Positions 22,897 through 32,261 of a DNA stretch of 32,261 nucleotides are shown in pieces. Each line of letters begins with the position of its first letter. The stretch's first letter is position 1. The DNA lies in the NCBI GenBank assembly GCA_021851885.1, contig JAJZBS010000023.1, positions 1 to 32,261 on the forward strand. The letters are read 5' to 3'. The DNA is from Actinomycetes bacterium. GTDB taxonomy: Bacteria; Actinomycetota; Acidimicrobiia; Acidimicrobiales; JAMCQF01. The notes below the pieces were generated by a model that saw only the letters and a list, made by a program, of their open reading frames with translations, searched no databases and had not been told where the DNA came from. The translations under genes were made by a program, and so were the position numbers.

Positions 22897-24354
22897 CTAG
22901 CCGGCGACGGCCGACGCCGATCGCGCGGGGACCAGCTCGCCCACCAGGTAGTGACGGGCCGCACCACTGATGCGCACCGTTGCGAACGATCCCGCAGCGC
23001 AGCCGGCCGACGCAGCAGATGCGGCGGAGAAGTGGACGAGCTTGCCCTGGCGGGTGCGGCCGGTGACGAGCGAGGGCTCCCTCCGGCTCGGCCCTTCGAC
23101 GAGGACCTCTTCGGCCCGCCCGATCCGGGCGCGGTGCTTCTCGAGGGCCGAGCGCTCGACGACGGAGCGCAGGCGCTGGAGGCGCTCGGCCGCAACCTCG
23201 TCGGGGACGAAGGCGTCCTCCATCGCAGCCGCCCGGGTGCCAGGACGGGGAGAGAAGAGGAATGTGTAGGCGCTGTCGTAGGAGGCTTCGGCGACGACCT
23301 CGAGTGTGCGCGCGAACTCCTCTTCGGTCTCCCCGGGGAAGGCGACGATGACGTCGGTCGTCACGGCGAGGTCCGCGATCCGGTGGCGGGCTGCGTCCAG
23401 GCGCGCGAGGTAGCGCTCGGCCGTGTAGCCGCGGCGCATGGCCGCCAGCACGCGGTCGCTTCCCGACTGCAGGGGCAGGTGCAGCTGCTCGCACACAGCC
23501 GGCGTCTCCGCCATGGCTGCGATGGTCTCTTCCCGCAGGTCCTTGGGATGGGGGCTCGTGAAGCGCACCCGGCGGATGCCGGGGACCGCACCGACGGCCC
23601 GCAGTAGCTCGGCGAACTGCGGGCGGCGCCGGGTGATGTCGCGCCCGTAGGAGTTGACGTTCTGACCGAGGAGGGTGACTTCGACCGTGCCCCGGGACAC
23701 CAGGTCTGCCACCTCCCCGACGATGGCGTCGAGAGGCCGGCTGGCCTCCCTCCCGCGAACCGAGGGCACGATGCAGAAGGCGCAGCTGTTGTCGCAGCCC
23801 GTCTGGATGGTCACCCAGGCCGTGCGACCGCCGCCGCGCACCACAGGAGGGGGCAGGGCCACGCCGTCGGCGCCGCCCTGCGGATCGGACCTGGTCGCCG
23901 GCCCGCCAACGCCGGCGGGCCCGTCTTCACGAGGCCCGTCGAGGATCTCGATGCGGGCACGTCCGTCGCTCCGGGCGGCATCGAGGAGCGCGGGGATGCG
24001 GTCGACATTGTGCGTCCCGACGACCACGTCGACATGGCCGGCCCGCTCCTGGATGCGCTCCCTGTCCTTCTGGGCCAGGCAGCCGGCGACGGCAATCTGC
24101 ATGTCCGGGCGTCGAGCCTTGAGCGCTTTGAGATGCCCGAGGTTCCCGTAGAAGCGGTTGTCGGCGTTCTCGCGGATGCAGCACGTGTTGACGACGACGA
24201 CGTCGGCCGTCTCGGCGTCGTCGGCCGGTTCCATACCCCGGGCGGCGAGGAAGCCGGCAATCCGCTCCGAGTCGTGCTCGTTCATCTGGCACCCGTAGGT
24301 GCGGACGTAGAAGCGCCGAACATTGCGGGCGCCGTCTGATCGGTGGTCGTCCAC
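22897..24354 (-). CDS. miaB: tRNA-2-methylthio-N6-dimethylallyladenosine synthase MiaB
   Basis: A 485-residue radical SAM methylthiotransferase that converts i6A37 to ms2i6A37. The N-terminal domain has the three cluster Cys in YGCQMNEHD, NTCCIREN and AGCLAQ; the radical SAM CxxxCxxC is CDNSCAFC; a C-terminal TRAM-like domain follows (about 405-470). An insertion rich in Gly/Pro sits between the first two domains (about 135-165). GTG 24354 gives a normal N-terminus and lies 6 nt after TATCCT, without an SD, consistent with a leaderless mRNA. The much longer open frame upstream is antisense to the DUF929 gene and rejected. Confidence 0.95.
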   Translation of the reverse strand: MDDHRSDGARNVRRFYVRTYGCQMNEHDSERIAGFLAARGMEPADDAETADVVVVNTCCIRENADNRFYGNLGHLKALKARRPDMQIAVAGCLAQKDRERIQERAGHVDVVVGTHNVDRIPALLDAARSDGRARIEILDGPREDGPAGVGGPATRSDPQGGADGVALPPPVVRGGGRTAWVTIQTGCDNSCAFCIVPSVRGREASRPLDAIVGEVADLVSRGTVEVTLLGQNVNSYGRDITRRRPQFAELLRAVGAVPGIRRVRFTSPHPKDLREETIAAMAETPAVCEQLHLPLQSGSDRVLAAMRRGYTAERYLARLDAARHRIADLAVTTDVIVAFPGETEEEFARTLEVVAEASYDSAYTFLFSPRPGTRAAAMEDAFVPDEVAAERLQRLRSVVERSALEKHRARIGRAEEVLVEGPSRREPSLVTGRTRQGKLVHFSAASAASAGCAAGSFATVRISGAARHYLVGELVPARSASAVAG

Positions 24355-24360
24355 CCCGTC

Positions 24361-24366
24361 AGGATA
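24361..24366 (-). promoter_or_regulatory. -10-like hexamer of an apparent leaderless miaB transcript
   Basis: TATCCT ends 6 nt before GTG 24354 on the minus strand; no SD and no clear -35. Confidence 0.5.
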
Positions 24367-24498
24367 GGGCTGGAGACCATGCGCCGGGCCGGCCTGAGCG
24401 CCTGGCCGCCCGGCGGTGAGTCCGGCAGGCAAGCGGCCCCAGGAGCCATGCGCTCCCCCGAGCGGCCAAGGTGCGCCGCCGCGTCGGCCCCCCCTTGG

Positions 24499-24599
24499 TA
24501 CGATGAACGGCCACGTCGGCCACGGGTGGCGGGCCTCAGGCCCGGCAGCCGGCGCGACTGTGAGCGCCAGCCAATGGGAGCTGGCGCATGCGAGGGAGG
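24499..24599 (+). promoter_or_regulatory. Leader of the DUF929-VKOR pair with two hairpins
   Basis: TACGAT (24499-24504) is a candidate -10 element. Downstream lie GGGCC-TCA-GGCCC (24531-24543) and GCGCCAGC-N8-GCTGGCGC (24564-24587), a perfect 8-bp stem. GAGGGAGG follows at 24592-24599, 11 nt before the ATG. The second stem ends 5 nt before this ribosome-binding site. The rest of 24367-24498 shows no gene or motif I can name. Confidence 0.45.
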
Positions 24600-24610
24600 T
24601 TCGCAAGAAC

Positions 24611-25708
24611 ATGGCCGGACAACCACCGAAAGGCGGTAACCGCGCACCACGAGGCCGGAGAGGCGATTCCGGCCCGGGGCGCGATTCGAACACCGGGTCC
24701 GGGCGCGGCCAGGGGGGTTCCTCCAAGCCCGGTCGGATGACCGCGGGAGGCACCCGTCCGCCCGAGCGAGGAGGCGCCCGATCCCAGGGCCGCAACGCCG
24801 CAGGGCCCAACCGGGGCCGCCCCGGCGCCCGCCCGGCCACACGCTCGAGCGCCCAGGGCTCACCGGGATTCATGTCGCGCGTCAACGGGACGACGATGGG
24901 CCTGATCGGCGGTGGTGTCATCGTGCTCATCGTCATCGCCCTCGTCGTCGTCGCGGTGACCGGCGGCAGCTCGCCCCCCGCGACCACCGCGTCCGTCACT
25001 GGACCGGCCCCGGCGTCGGTCGTCCAACAGGTTTCTACCGTGCCGGCAAGCGTCTTCAACACCGTGGGCATCGGCGCGACGGGGAACACCGCGCCCGCGG
25101 TTTTGTCGGGTAAGCCCGCGCTCAAAAAGGGCGGGCTCCCGGAGATCATCTACGTCGGCGCCGAGTACTGCCCCTACTGCGCGGCCGAGCGCTGGGCGAT
25201 GGTCGTCGCCCTGAGCCGCTTCGGGACTTTCGCGAACCTGAAGGCGACCGAGTCGTCGACCACGGACGTCTTCCCCGGCACGAAGACCTTCAGCTTCTAC
25301 GGCGCGACCTACTCGAGCCCGTACCTCGTCTTCGACCCGACCGAGCTGTGCACAAACCAGCACGTCGCCAACCCGCAACCAGCCTGCAACCCCTACGGGA
25401 CCCTGCAGGCCCCGTCGGCACAGGTGGCGAGCATCGACGCCGCCGACAATCCCCAGGGCAGCATCCCCTTCATCGACATCGGCAACCGATACACCGTCAT
25501 CAGCGCGCAGTACACGCCCGGTGACCTCTCCGGTGCCACGTTGGCCGAGATCGCTGCGAGCCTGTCGCACCCGACCACGACGGTCGCCCAGGACATCATC
25601 GGCTCGGCCAACTACATCACCGCAGCGATCTGCAAGATCACCGGCGGCAAGCCGGGCAGCGTCTGCACGTCGAGCGGTGTCAAGCAGGCCACTGCGAAGC
25701 TGCCGTAG
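24611..25708 (+). CDS. DUF929 membrane-anchored thioredoxin-like protein
   Basis: A 365-residue protein. Residues 1-90 are a very Arg/Gly/Pro-rich, presumably disordered cytoplasmic tail; one membrane segment spans about 96-117; the outer part contains [20 protein letters not shown] with a CPYC redox motif (187-190), which marks the DUF929 family, known mainly from archaea and actinobacteria. Four further outer cysteines occur in pairs near [13 protein letters not shown] and AAICKI/GSVCTS. It probably catalyses or relays disulfide exchange outside the membrane; this is inferred from the motif and from the VKOR gene 8 nt downstream. ATG 24611 is chosen for its SD; in-frame ATG 24503 is an alternative. 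Confidence 0.87.
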   Translation: MAGQPPKGGNRAPRGRRGDSGPGRDSNTGSGRGQGGSSKPGRMTAGGTRPPERGGARSQGRNAAGPNRGRPGARPATRSSAQGSPGFMSRVNGTTMGLIGGGVIVLIVIALVVVAVTGGSSPPATTASVTGPAPASVVQQVSTVPASVFNTVGIGATGNTAPAVLSGKPALKKGGLPEIIYVGAEYCPYCAAERWAMVVALSRFGTFANLKATESSTTDVFPGTKTFSFYGATYSSPYLVFDPTELCTNQHVANPQPACNPYGTLQAPSAQVASIDAADNPQGSIPFIDIGNRYTVISAQYTPGDLSGATLAEIAASLSHPTTTVAQDIIGSANYITAAICKITGGKPGSVCTSSGVKQATAKLP

Positions 25709-25716
25709 GTGACCGC

Positions 25717-26172
25717 GTGAGGCTCTGGCGTCCCATTGTGACGACGGTTGTCGCCGTCGCGGCCGTCGGGGTGTCGATCTACCTCACGCTCGTCCACTAC
25801 GCCGGCGCCCCGCTTGCCTGCTCTTCGAATGGGGCCATCAACTGCGAGAAGGTGATCACGAGCCCGCAGTCGGTCATCTTCGGCATCCCCGTGGCCGTCT
25901 ACGGGCTCGCGTTCTGGGTCGTCGCGGTCGCCCTCAGCCTGCCCCCGATGTGGCGGGCAACCGCGACCTGGATCGCAACGGCGCGCATGGCATTTGCCAC
26001 GGTGGGCATCGTTTTCGTGCTCTACCTGATCTACGTCGAGCTCTTCGAGGTGCGGGCCATCTGCCTGTGGTGCACCTCGGTCCACGCCCTCACGTTCGTC
26101 TTCTTCCTACTTGTCGTGACCGGCTGGCAGGACACCGGGGCCGGGGCGCGCATCGACGTCGCCGGCGGCTGA
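25717..26172 (+). CDS. VKOR-family quinone-dependent disulfide oxidase
   Basis: A 151-residue integral membrane protein with four hydrophobic segments (about 5-28, 51-75, 84-111, 114-136). The loop cysteine pair is Cys35 and Cys43 and the quinone-side active site is CLWC (116-119); the conserved Ser of VKOR is in ITSPQS (49). Bacterial VKOR homologues reoxidise a DsbA-like partner and pass electrons to quinone, replacing DsbB. GTG 25717 has AGGTGA 4 nt upstream, inside the end of the DUF929 gene, so the two are cotranscribed. The DUF929 protein is the probable partner. Confidence 0.92.
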   Translation: MRLWRPIVTTVVAVAAVGVSIYLTLVHYAGAPLACSSNGAINCEKVITSPQSVIFGIPVAVYGLAFWVVAVALSLPPMWRATATWIATARMAFATVGIVFVLYLIYVELFEVRAICLWCTSVHALTFVFFLLVVTGWQDTGAGARIDVAGG

Positions 26173-26185
26173 GCAACCTGGCGGA

Positions 26186-26551
26186 TCAGGCCTCCGGGTG
26201 GCGGGCTTCGACGACCGTGTGAATACCGCCCCGGACAAGCCAGTCGGTCGAGACGGTCATGCGCCGCGGCGTGATCGCCGCGACAAGATCGTCGAGGATC
26301 CGGTTCGTCACGTCCTCGTGGAAGGCGCCTTCGTTCCTGTAGCTCCAGAGATAGAGCTTGAGCGACTTGAGCTCCACGATCCACGGGCCTGGCACGTAGA
26401 CGACCGTGACGGTCGCGAAGTCCGGCTGGCCGGTGCGGGGGCAAACGCAGGTGAACTCGGGCGTCGAGCACCGGACCTCGTAGGCCCGTGCGGGGTGCGG
26501 GTTCGCCACCGCCTCCAACAGATCGCCAGACGGTCCGTCGCCTGGATCCAC
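26186..26551 (-). CDS. queF: NADPH-dependent 7-cyano-7-deazaguanine reductase QueF (short type)
   Basis: A 121-residue enzyme that reduces preQ0 to preQ1 in queuosine synthesis. EFTCVCPRTGQPDFATV holds the nucleophile Cys37 and the proton donor Asp44, with the 7-residue spacing of B. subtilis QueF (Cys55, Asp62). ELKSLKLYLWSYRNEGAFHE is the NADPH-binding QueF signature, and TDWLVRGGI closes the fold. It is shorter than B. subtilis QueF (165 residues) but contains all the motifs. GTG 26551 lies 10 nt after thrB; no clear SD. No other queuosine genes are in this window. Confidence 0.93.
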   Translation of the reverse strand: MDPGDGPSGDLLEAVANPHPARAYEVRCSTPEFTCVCPRTGQPDFATVTVVYVPGPWIVELKSLKLYLWSYRNEGAFHEDVTNRILDDLVAAITPRRMTVSTDWLVRGGIHTVVEARHPEA

Positions 26552-26561
26552 CAGCGGGCCC

Positions 26562-27425
26562 TCAGTGCAACCCGAGCGTGCGCTCGGTGGTCAGCCCGAC
26601 CCGATCGGCTTCGAGCAGGAGGGCCTGGCCGGAGACGCCGGCTTCTTTCAAGATCGCCTCGCCCCGCGCGCGCACACCCTCGGCGTCTTCGATGTCGCAG
26701 ATCCCGAGAATCGACGGGCCGGCCCCGGACCAGCACGTCGCTCGCGCGCCGGCTGTGGCGAGGCGCGAGAGCGCCATCGGAGCTTCGGGGAACAGCGCGC
26801 TGCGGTAGTCCTGATGGAGGCGATCCTCGGTCGCCTCGTGGGAGAGCCGGCGGCGGTCACCGAGACCGGCGACGAGCATGGCAAGGCGCCCGAGGTTGAA
26901 GGTGGCGTCCGCCATCGGCACCTCTGTCGGAAGCACGCGGCGCGCCCGTGCGGTCGGCAGGGGACGCTCCGGCACGAGGACGACGAAGGCGAGTCCCCGG
27001 TCGAGGTCGAGAGAGGTCACCCGGGGGACCCCCCGCACCATCGTCGCCGCGACCAGGCCGCCTGCAACAGAAGCCGCGGCGTTCTCGGGGTGACCGTCGA
27101 CGGCGACGCCCACCCCCAGAGGATCGCGTGCACCACACGCAGCGGCCGTCGCGACCGCCAACGCCGCCGACGAGCCGAGCCCGCGCCCGACGGGGATCTC
27201 CGAGCTCACAGTGATGGCGAGGCGATCGTGCCCGACGACCTCCAGGGCGACGCGTGCCGCGAGGTGGGAAGCGTCGGCGGGCAGCTCGGCTCCTTCGCCC
27301 GTCGAGCGAACGACCAGACGATCCGCCGAGACGACCTCGACGTCTACGTAAAGGCTCAACGCAAGCGCCAGTGTGTCGAACCCGGGTCCGAGGTTGGCTG
27401 TGGAAGCAGGGGCTCTCGCGCGCAC
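26562..27425 (-). CDS. thrB: Homoserine kinase
   Basis: A 287-residue GHMP-family kinase that phosphorylates L-homoserine in threonine synthesis. The N-terminal APASTANLGPGFDTLALAL, the ATP loop PVGRGLGSSAALA, and the C-terminal SGAGPSILGI are the three GHMP motifs in ThrB order. GTG 27425 begins directly at the conserved region and lies 7 nt after TAGCCT, without an SD, so a leaderless mRNA is likely. It probably shares a transcript with queF. Neither hom nor thrC is present here. Confidence 0.93.
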   Translation of the reverse strand: MRARAPASTANLGPGFDTLALALSLYVDVEVVSADRLVVRSTGEGAELPADASHLAARVALEVVGHDRLAITVSSEIPVGRGLGSSAALAVATAAACGARDPLGVGVAVDGHPENAAASVAGGLVAATMVRGVPRVTSLDLDRGLAFVVLVPERPLPTARARRVLPTEVPMADATFNLGRLAMLVAGLGDRRRLSHEATEDRLHQDYRSALFPEAPMALSRLATAGARATCWSGAGPSILGICDIEDAEGVRARGEAILKEAGVSGQALLLEADRVGLTTERTLGLH

Positions 27426-27432
27426 GCGCGAA

Positions 27433-27438
27433 AGGCTA
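27433..27438 (-). promoter_or_regulatory. -10-like hexamer of an apparent leaderless thrB transcript
   Basis: TAGCCT ends 7 nt before GTG 27425 on the minus strand, in the 45-nt gap after ftsK. No SD is present. Confidence 0.5.
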
Positions 27439-27470
27439 GCGCTCCGCGCGTGCGCCGCCCGTCTCCCAGC

Positions 27471-30005
<2,535 letters not shown>

Positions 30006-30015
30006 AGCAGGAACA

Positions 30016-30021
30016 ACGCTA
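30016..30021 (-). promoter_or_regulatory. Candidate -10 hexamer for ftsK
   Basis: TAGCGT ends 10 nt before GTG 30005, slightly farther than at the other apparent leaderless genes. The rnj-ftsK gap (30006-30183) otherwise holds only a short palindrome, GTGGG-TG-CCCAC, around 30092-30103. Confidence 0.35.
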
Positions 30022-30183
30022 ACACCAGCCACTGCATGCACGGAACCACCAACACCTGGATTGCCGCTGACGCATTCGGCCAGCCCACGCACAGTGGGTG
30101 CCCACGCGGGCTGTTCGACACCGTGGAGCCTCGACGGCAGGCCGCCGGGGGTGCCTCAGGCGGGGGCCCCTCGACCCTCGTTC

Positions 30184-31857
30184 CTAGACCGGGAGGATGA
30201 CCGGGACGATCATCGGTCGTCGCCGGGTGCGCTCCTTGACCAGCTTCCCGGTGGAGCGCCGGACGGCCAGCCGCAGACCATCGTGGTCGCGAGTTCCGCC
30301 GGCCAGCGCCGCCTCGAGGGCATCACGGACCGCGTCGCGGGCGGCATCGATCAGCTCGCCCGCGTCGTCGACATAGACCCACCCGCGGGTGACGATCTCC
30401 GGCCCGATGACGACTTCGCCGGCAAGATCGTCGACGCCGACGATGACCACGATGACGCCGTCCTCGGCGAGCATCCGGCGATCGCGCAAGACGCCCAACC
30501 CGACGTCACCGGCGATCCCGTCGACGTAGACGTGTCCCGCGGCGACGTCGCCGGTGTGCGCCACTCCTTCGTCGCCCAGCGTGAGGACGTTGCCGTCTTC
30601 GCAGACGAGGACGTGGTCCTGAGCGACGCCCGCCTCCTTGGCAAGGCGCGCGTGGCTGACGAGGTGCCGGTGCTCGCCATGGACGGGGACGAACCACTCG
30701 GGGCGGGTGAGGGTCAGCATCATCCGCAGCTCGCCCTGGCGCGCGTGGCCACTCACGTGGACGGCGTCCCGCTCCGCGTAGACAACGTCGGCGCCCCTGC
30801 GGTAGAGGTCGTCGATGAGCTTGCTGACGGCCCACTCGTTGCCGGGAATGGCGTGGGACGACATAACGACGACGTCCCCGTCGCGGATCTTCAGCCATTT
30901 GCTCTGACCAGAAGCCATCATGACCAATGCCGACATCGGCTCACCCTGCGATCCGGTCGACAGGACGCACACCTTCCCCGGGTCAAGATCGTCGACTTCT
31001 TCGATCGCGACGATCCTGTCGTCGGGAATGTGCAGGACCCCTTGTGCACGAGCCAGGGCGACATTGCGGCCCATCGACCGGCCGAGCGTCGCGACGACCC
31101 GGCCTGCGCCGATGGCGGCGTCGGCGACCTGCTGGATCCTGTGCAGGTGGCTTGCAAAACACGTCACGATCACTCGCTCGCCCGTCGCGGCGGCGAGGAG
31201 GCGCCGCAGCGTCGCCCCGACGACGCGCTCGCTTTCGGTAAAGCCGGGCTCGTCTGCATTCGTCGAGTCCGAGAGGAGAAGGCGGATTCCCTCGTCGTCA
31301 GCGACTGCGCCAATCCGCGCGAGGTCCGTTGCGCGCCCGTCGACCGGAGTCGGGTCGAGCTTGAAGTCACCCGTATGGAGGATGACACCCTGAGGTGTGC
31401 GAAAGACAAGCGCGTGTCCTTCTGGGACCGAGTGCGTCACCGGGATCGCCTCGATGTCGAAGGGGCCGGCCTGCCAGCGTTCCCCGTCGCCGACCGGCAC
31501 GAGGACGGCACGGGCGGCCGTGTTCGTCTCGTCGAGGCGGCTGCGCGCGATGCCGAGCGCCAACGCCGAACCCCAGATCGTGAGCGGCTCGGGCCGGTCC
31601 ATCGCCTCGATGAGGTAGGCGAGGGCCCCGGTGTGGTCCTCGTGGCCATGGGTCACGACGCACCCGACCACCTGGGGCGCCCGCTCGGCGAGAAACTGGA
31701 AGTCGGGCAGGACAAGGTCGACGCCGGGCATGTCCGGGTCCGGGAAGAGCAGCCCGCAGTCGATGACGAGAAGCTTCTCGTCGATCTCGAGAACGGCGCA
31801 GTTCCGGCCGATCTCCCCTATCCCGCCGAGAAAGGTCAAACGGACCGGCTCAGGCAC
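30184..31857 (-). CDS. rnj: Ribonuclease J
   Basis: A 557-residue metallo-beta-lactamase/beta-CASP ribonuclease with 5'-exonuclease and endonuclease activity in mRNA decay and rRNA maturation. It begins RLTFLGGIGEIGRN; the zinc motif HGHEDH is at 70-75; ILHTGDFKLDPTP and a later SGHARQGELRMM and VPVHGEHRHL follow, with a short C-terminal domain. GTG 31857 starts inside the 3' end of dapA, overlapping it by 8 bp. The dapA-rnj link is common in actinobacteria. Confidence 0.95.
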   Translation of the reverse strand: MPEPVRLTFLGGIGEIGRNCAVLEIDEKLLVIDCGLLFPDPDMPGVDLVLPDFQFLAERAPQVVGCVVTHGHEDHTGALAYLIEAMDRPEPLTIWGSALALGIARSRLDETNTAARAVLVPVGDGERWQAGPFDIEAIPVTHSVPEGHALVFRTPQGVILHTGDFKLDPTPVDGRATDLARIGAVADDEGIRLLLSDSTNADEPGFTESERVVGATLRRLLAAATGERVIVTCFASHLHRIQQVADAAIGAGRVVATLGRSMGRNVALARAQGVLHIPDDRIVAIEEVDDLDPGKVCVLSTGSQGEPMSALVMMASGQSKWLKIRDGDVVVMSSHAIPGNEWAVSKLIDDLYRRGADVVYAERDAVHVSGHARQGELRMMLTLTRPEWFVPVHGEHRHLVSHARLAKEAGVAQDHVLVCEDGNVLTLGDEGVAHTGDVAAGHVYVDGIAGDVGLGVLRDRRMLAEDGVIVVIVGVDDLAGEVVIGPEIVTRGWVYVDDAGELIDAARDAVRDALEAALAGGTRDHDGLRLAVRRSTGKLVKERTRRRPMIVPVILPV

Positions 31858-32261
31858 CGAGCGCCCCCGCGTCGCCTTCCGTTTGCGTCCGACGGGCCCG
31901 GGCACGATCGAGGTCCTCCGCAAGCCGGCGCGCCTGCGCGTCGAGGCCGTTTGGTGCCGGGCCCATCGGCGGGCGGCACTCCCCCGCGGGAAGGCCGAGG
32001 ACGCGCATCATCGCCTTGGCCGGCACCGGGTTCGGCGCCTCGTCGCTGCTCTCGAAGGCGTAGCTGTCGGCGAGGGTTGCATCGATGCGCCGTGCGTCAC
32101 CGGTGCGCCCCTGACCGAAGGCGGCGCACATGGCCGCAAACTCCGGGCCTGCCCAGTGAGCGGCCACGCTGATGACCCCGGCCGCCCCGACGGACAGGAA
32201 CGGCAGCGTCAGCGCGTCATCGCCGCAGTAGACGTCGAAGGTCTCCGGCGTGCACTCGGCC
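31850..32261 (-). CDS. dapA: 4-hydroxy-tetrahydrodipicolinate synthase, C-terminal part
   Basis: About 136 C-terminal residues are visible; the start lies beyond the right edge. GDDALTLPFLSVGAAGVIS and the later NPVPAKAMMRVLG are characteristic of DapA, which condenses pyruvate with aspartate semialdehyde at the entry of the DAP/lysine pathway. The active-site Lys and Tyr would be in the missing part. The last 8 bp overlap rnj, suggesting translational coupling of the two. Confidence 0.93.
   Translation of the reverse strand, partial: AECTPETFDVYCGDDALTLPFLSVGAAGVISVAAHWAGPEFAAMCAAFGQGRTGDARRIDATLADSYAFESSDEAPNPVPAKAMMRVLGLPAGECRPPMGPAPNGLDAQARRLAEDLDRARARRTQTEGDAGALGA

Noticed and set aside
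24355-25149. Long N-terminal extension of miaB
   Set aside because: It would run antisense through the DUF929 gene, and GTG 24354 already gives a normal MiaB N-terminus.

Overview
The window is about 32 kb of GC-rich, gene-dense chromosomal DNA from an actinobacterium. A deep-branching group such as Acidimicrobiia is my inference, not something the sequence proves. Support comes from the gene orders mraZ-rsmH-ftsL-ftsI-murE, lexA<>LysM>nrdR, miaB-miaA-dapF-hflX and dapA-rnj-ftsK, from the actinobacterial DUF3040 protein, from SOS boxes of the CGAAC-N4-GTTCG type, and from many starts that look leaderless. I found no rRNA, tRNA, CRISPR array, prophage or intact mobile element.

Layout. 1-5596 (minus): the start of the division and cell-wall (dcw) cluster, mraZ-rsmH-ftsL-ftsI-murE, mostly joined by 4-bp stop/start overlaps. 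It is driven by a clear promoter that lies inside a 10-bp-period array of putative MraZ boxes. 5901-8519 (minus): an HNH nuclease coupled to a lipoate-ligase-like protein, then a ROK sugar kinase with a small hypothetical protein. 8657-10051 (plus): an LCP-family envelope enzyme. 10173-14859 (minus): LysM protein, nrdR, a phosphofructokinase with pyrophosphate-type residues, a PIG-L deacetylase, DNA polymerase IV and a DUF3040 protein. 15158-15799 (plus): lexA, divergent from the LysM gene across three SOS boxes. 15812-16401: a decayed IS110-family insertion. 16402-24354 (minus): dapE, dapD, dapC, hflX, dapF, miaA and miaB. 24611-26172 (plus): a membrane-anchored thioredoxin-like DUF929 protein and a VKOR-family quinone-linked oxidase. 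26186-32261 (minus): queF, thrB, ftsK, rnj and the 3' part of dapA.

How the genes work together. The dominant theme is diaminopimelate and peptidoglycan: dapA, dapD, dapC, dapE and dapF encode much of the succinylase route, MurE adds the diamino acid to the precursor, and FtsI, FtsL, LCP and LysM proteins act on the wall. Other themes are SOS and nucleotide control (lexA, nrdR, dinB), tRNA modification (miaA, miaB, queF) and extracytoplasmic disulfide chemistry (VKOR with DUF929).

Points that deserve attention: a recurrent TANNNT hexamer 6-8 nt before start codons that lack Shine-Dalgarno sequences; the MraZ-box array; DapF with Ser in place of its first catalytic Cys; MurE with DNSR instead of DNPR; the PPi-type phosphofructokinase; an E. 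coli-type DapD; and the VKOR-DUF929 pair. I did not find a wholly novel multigene system.
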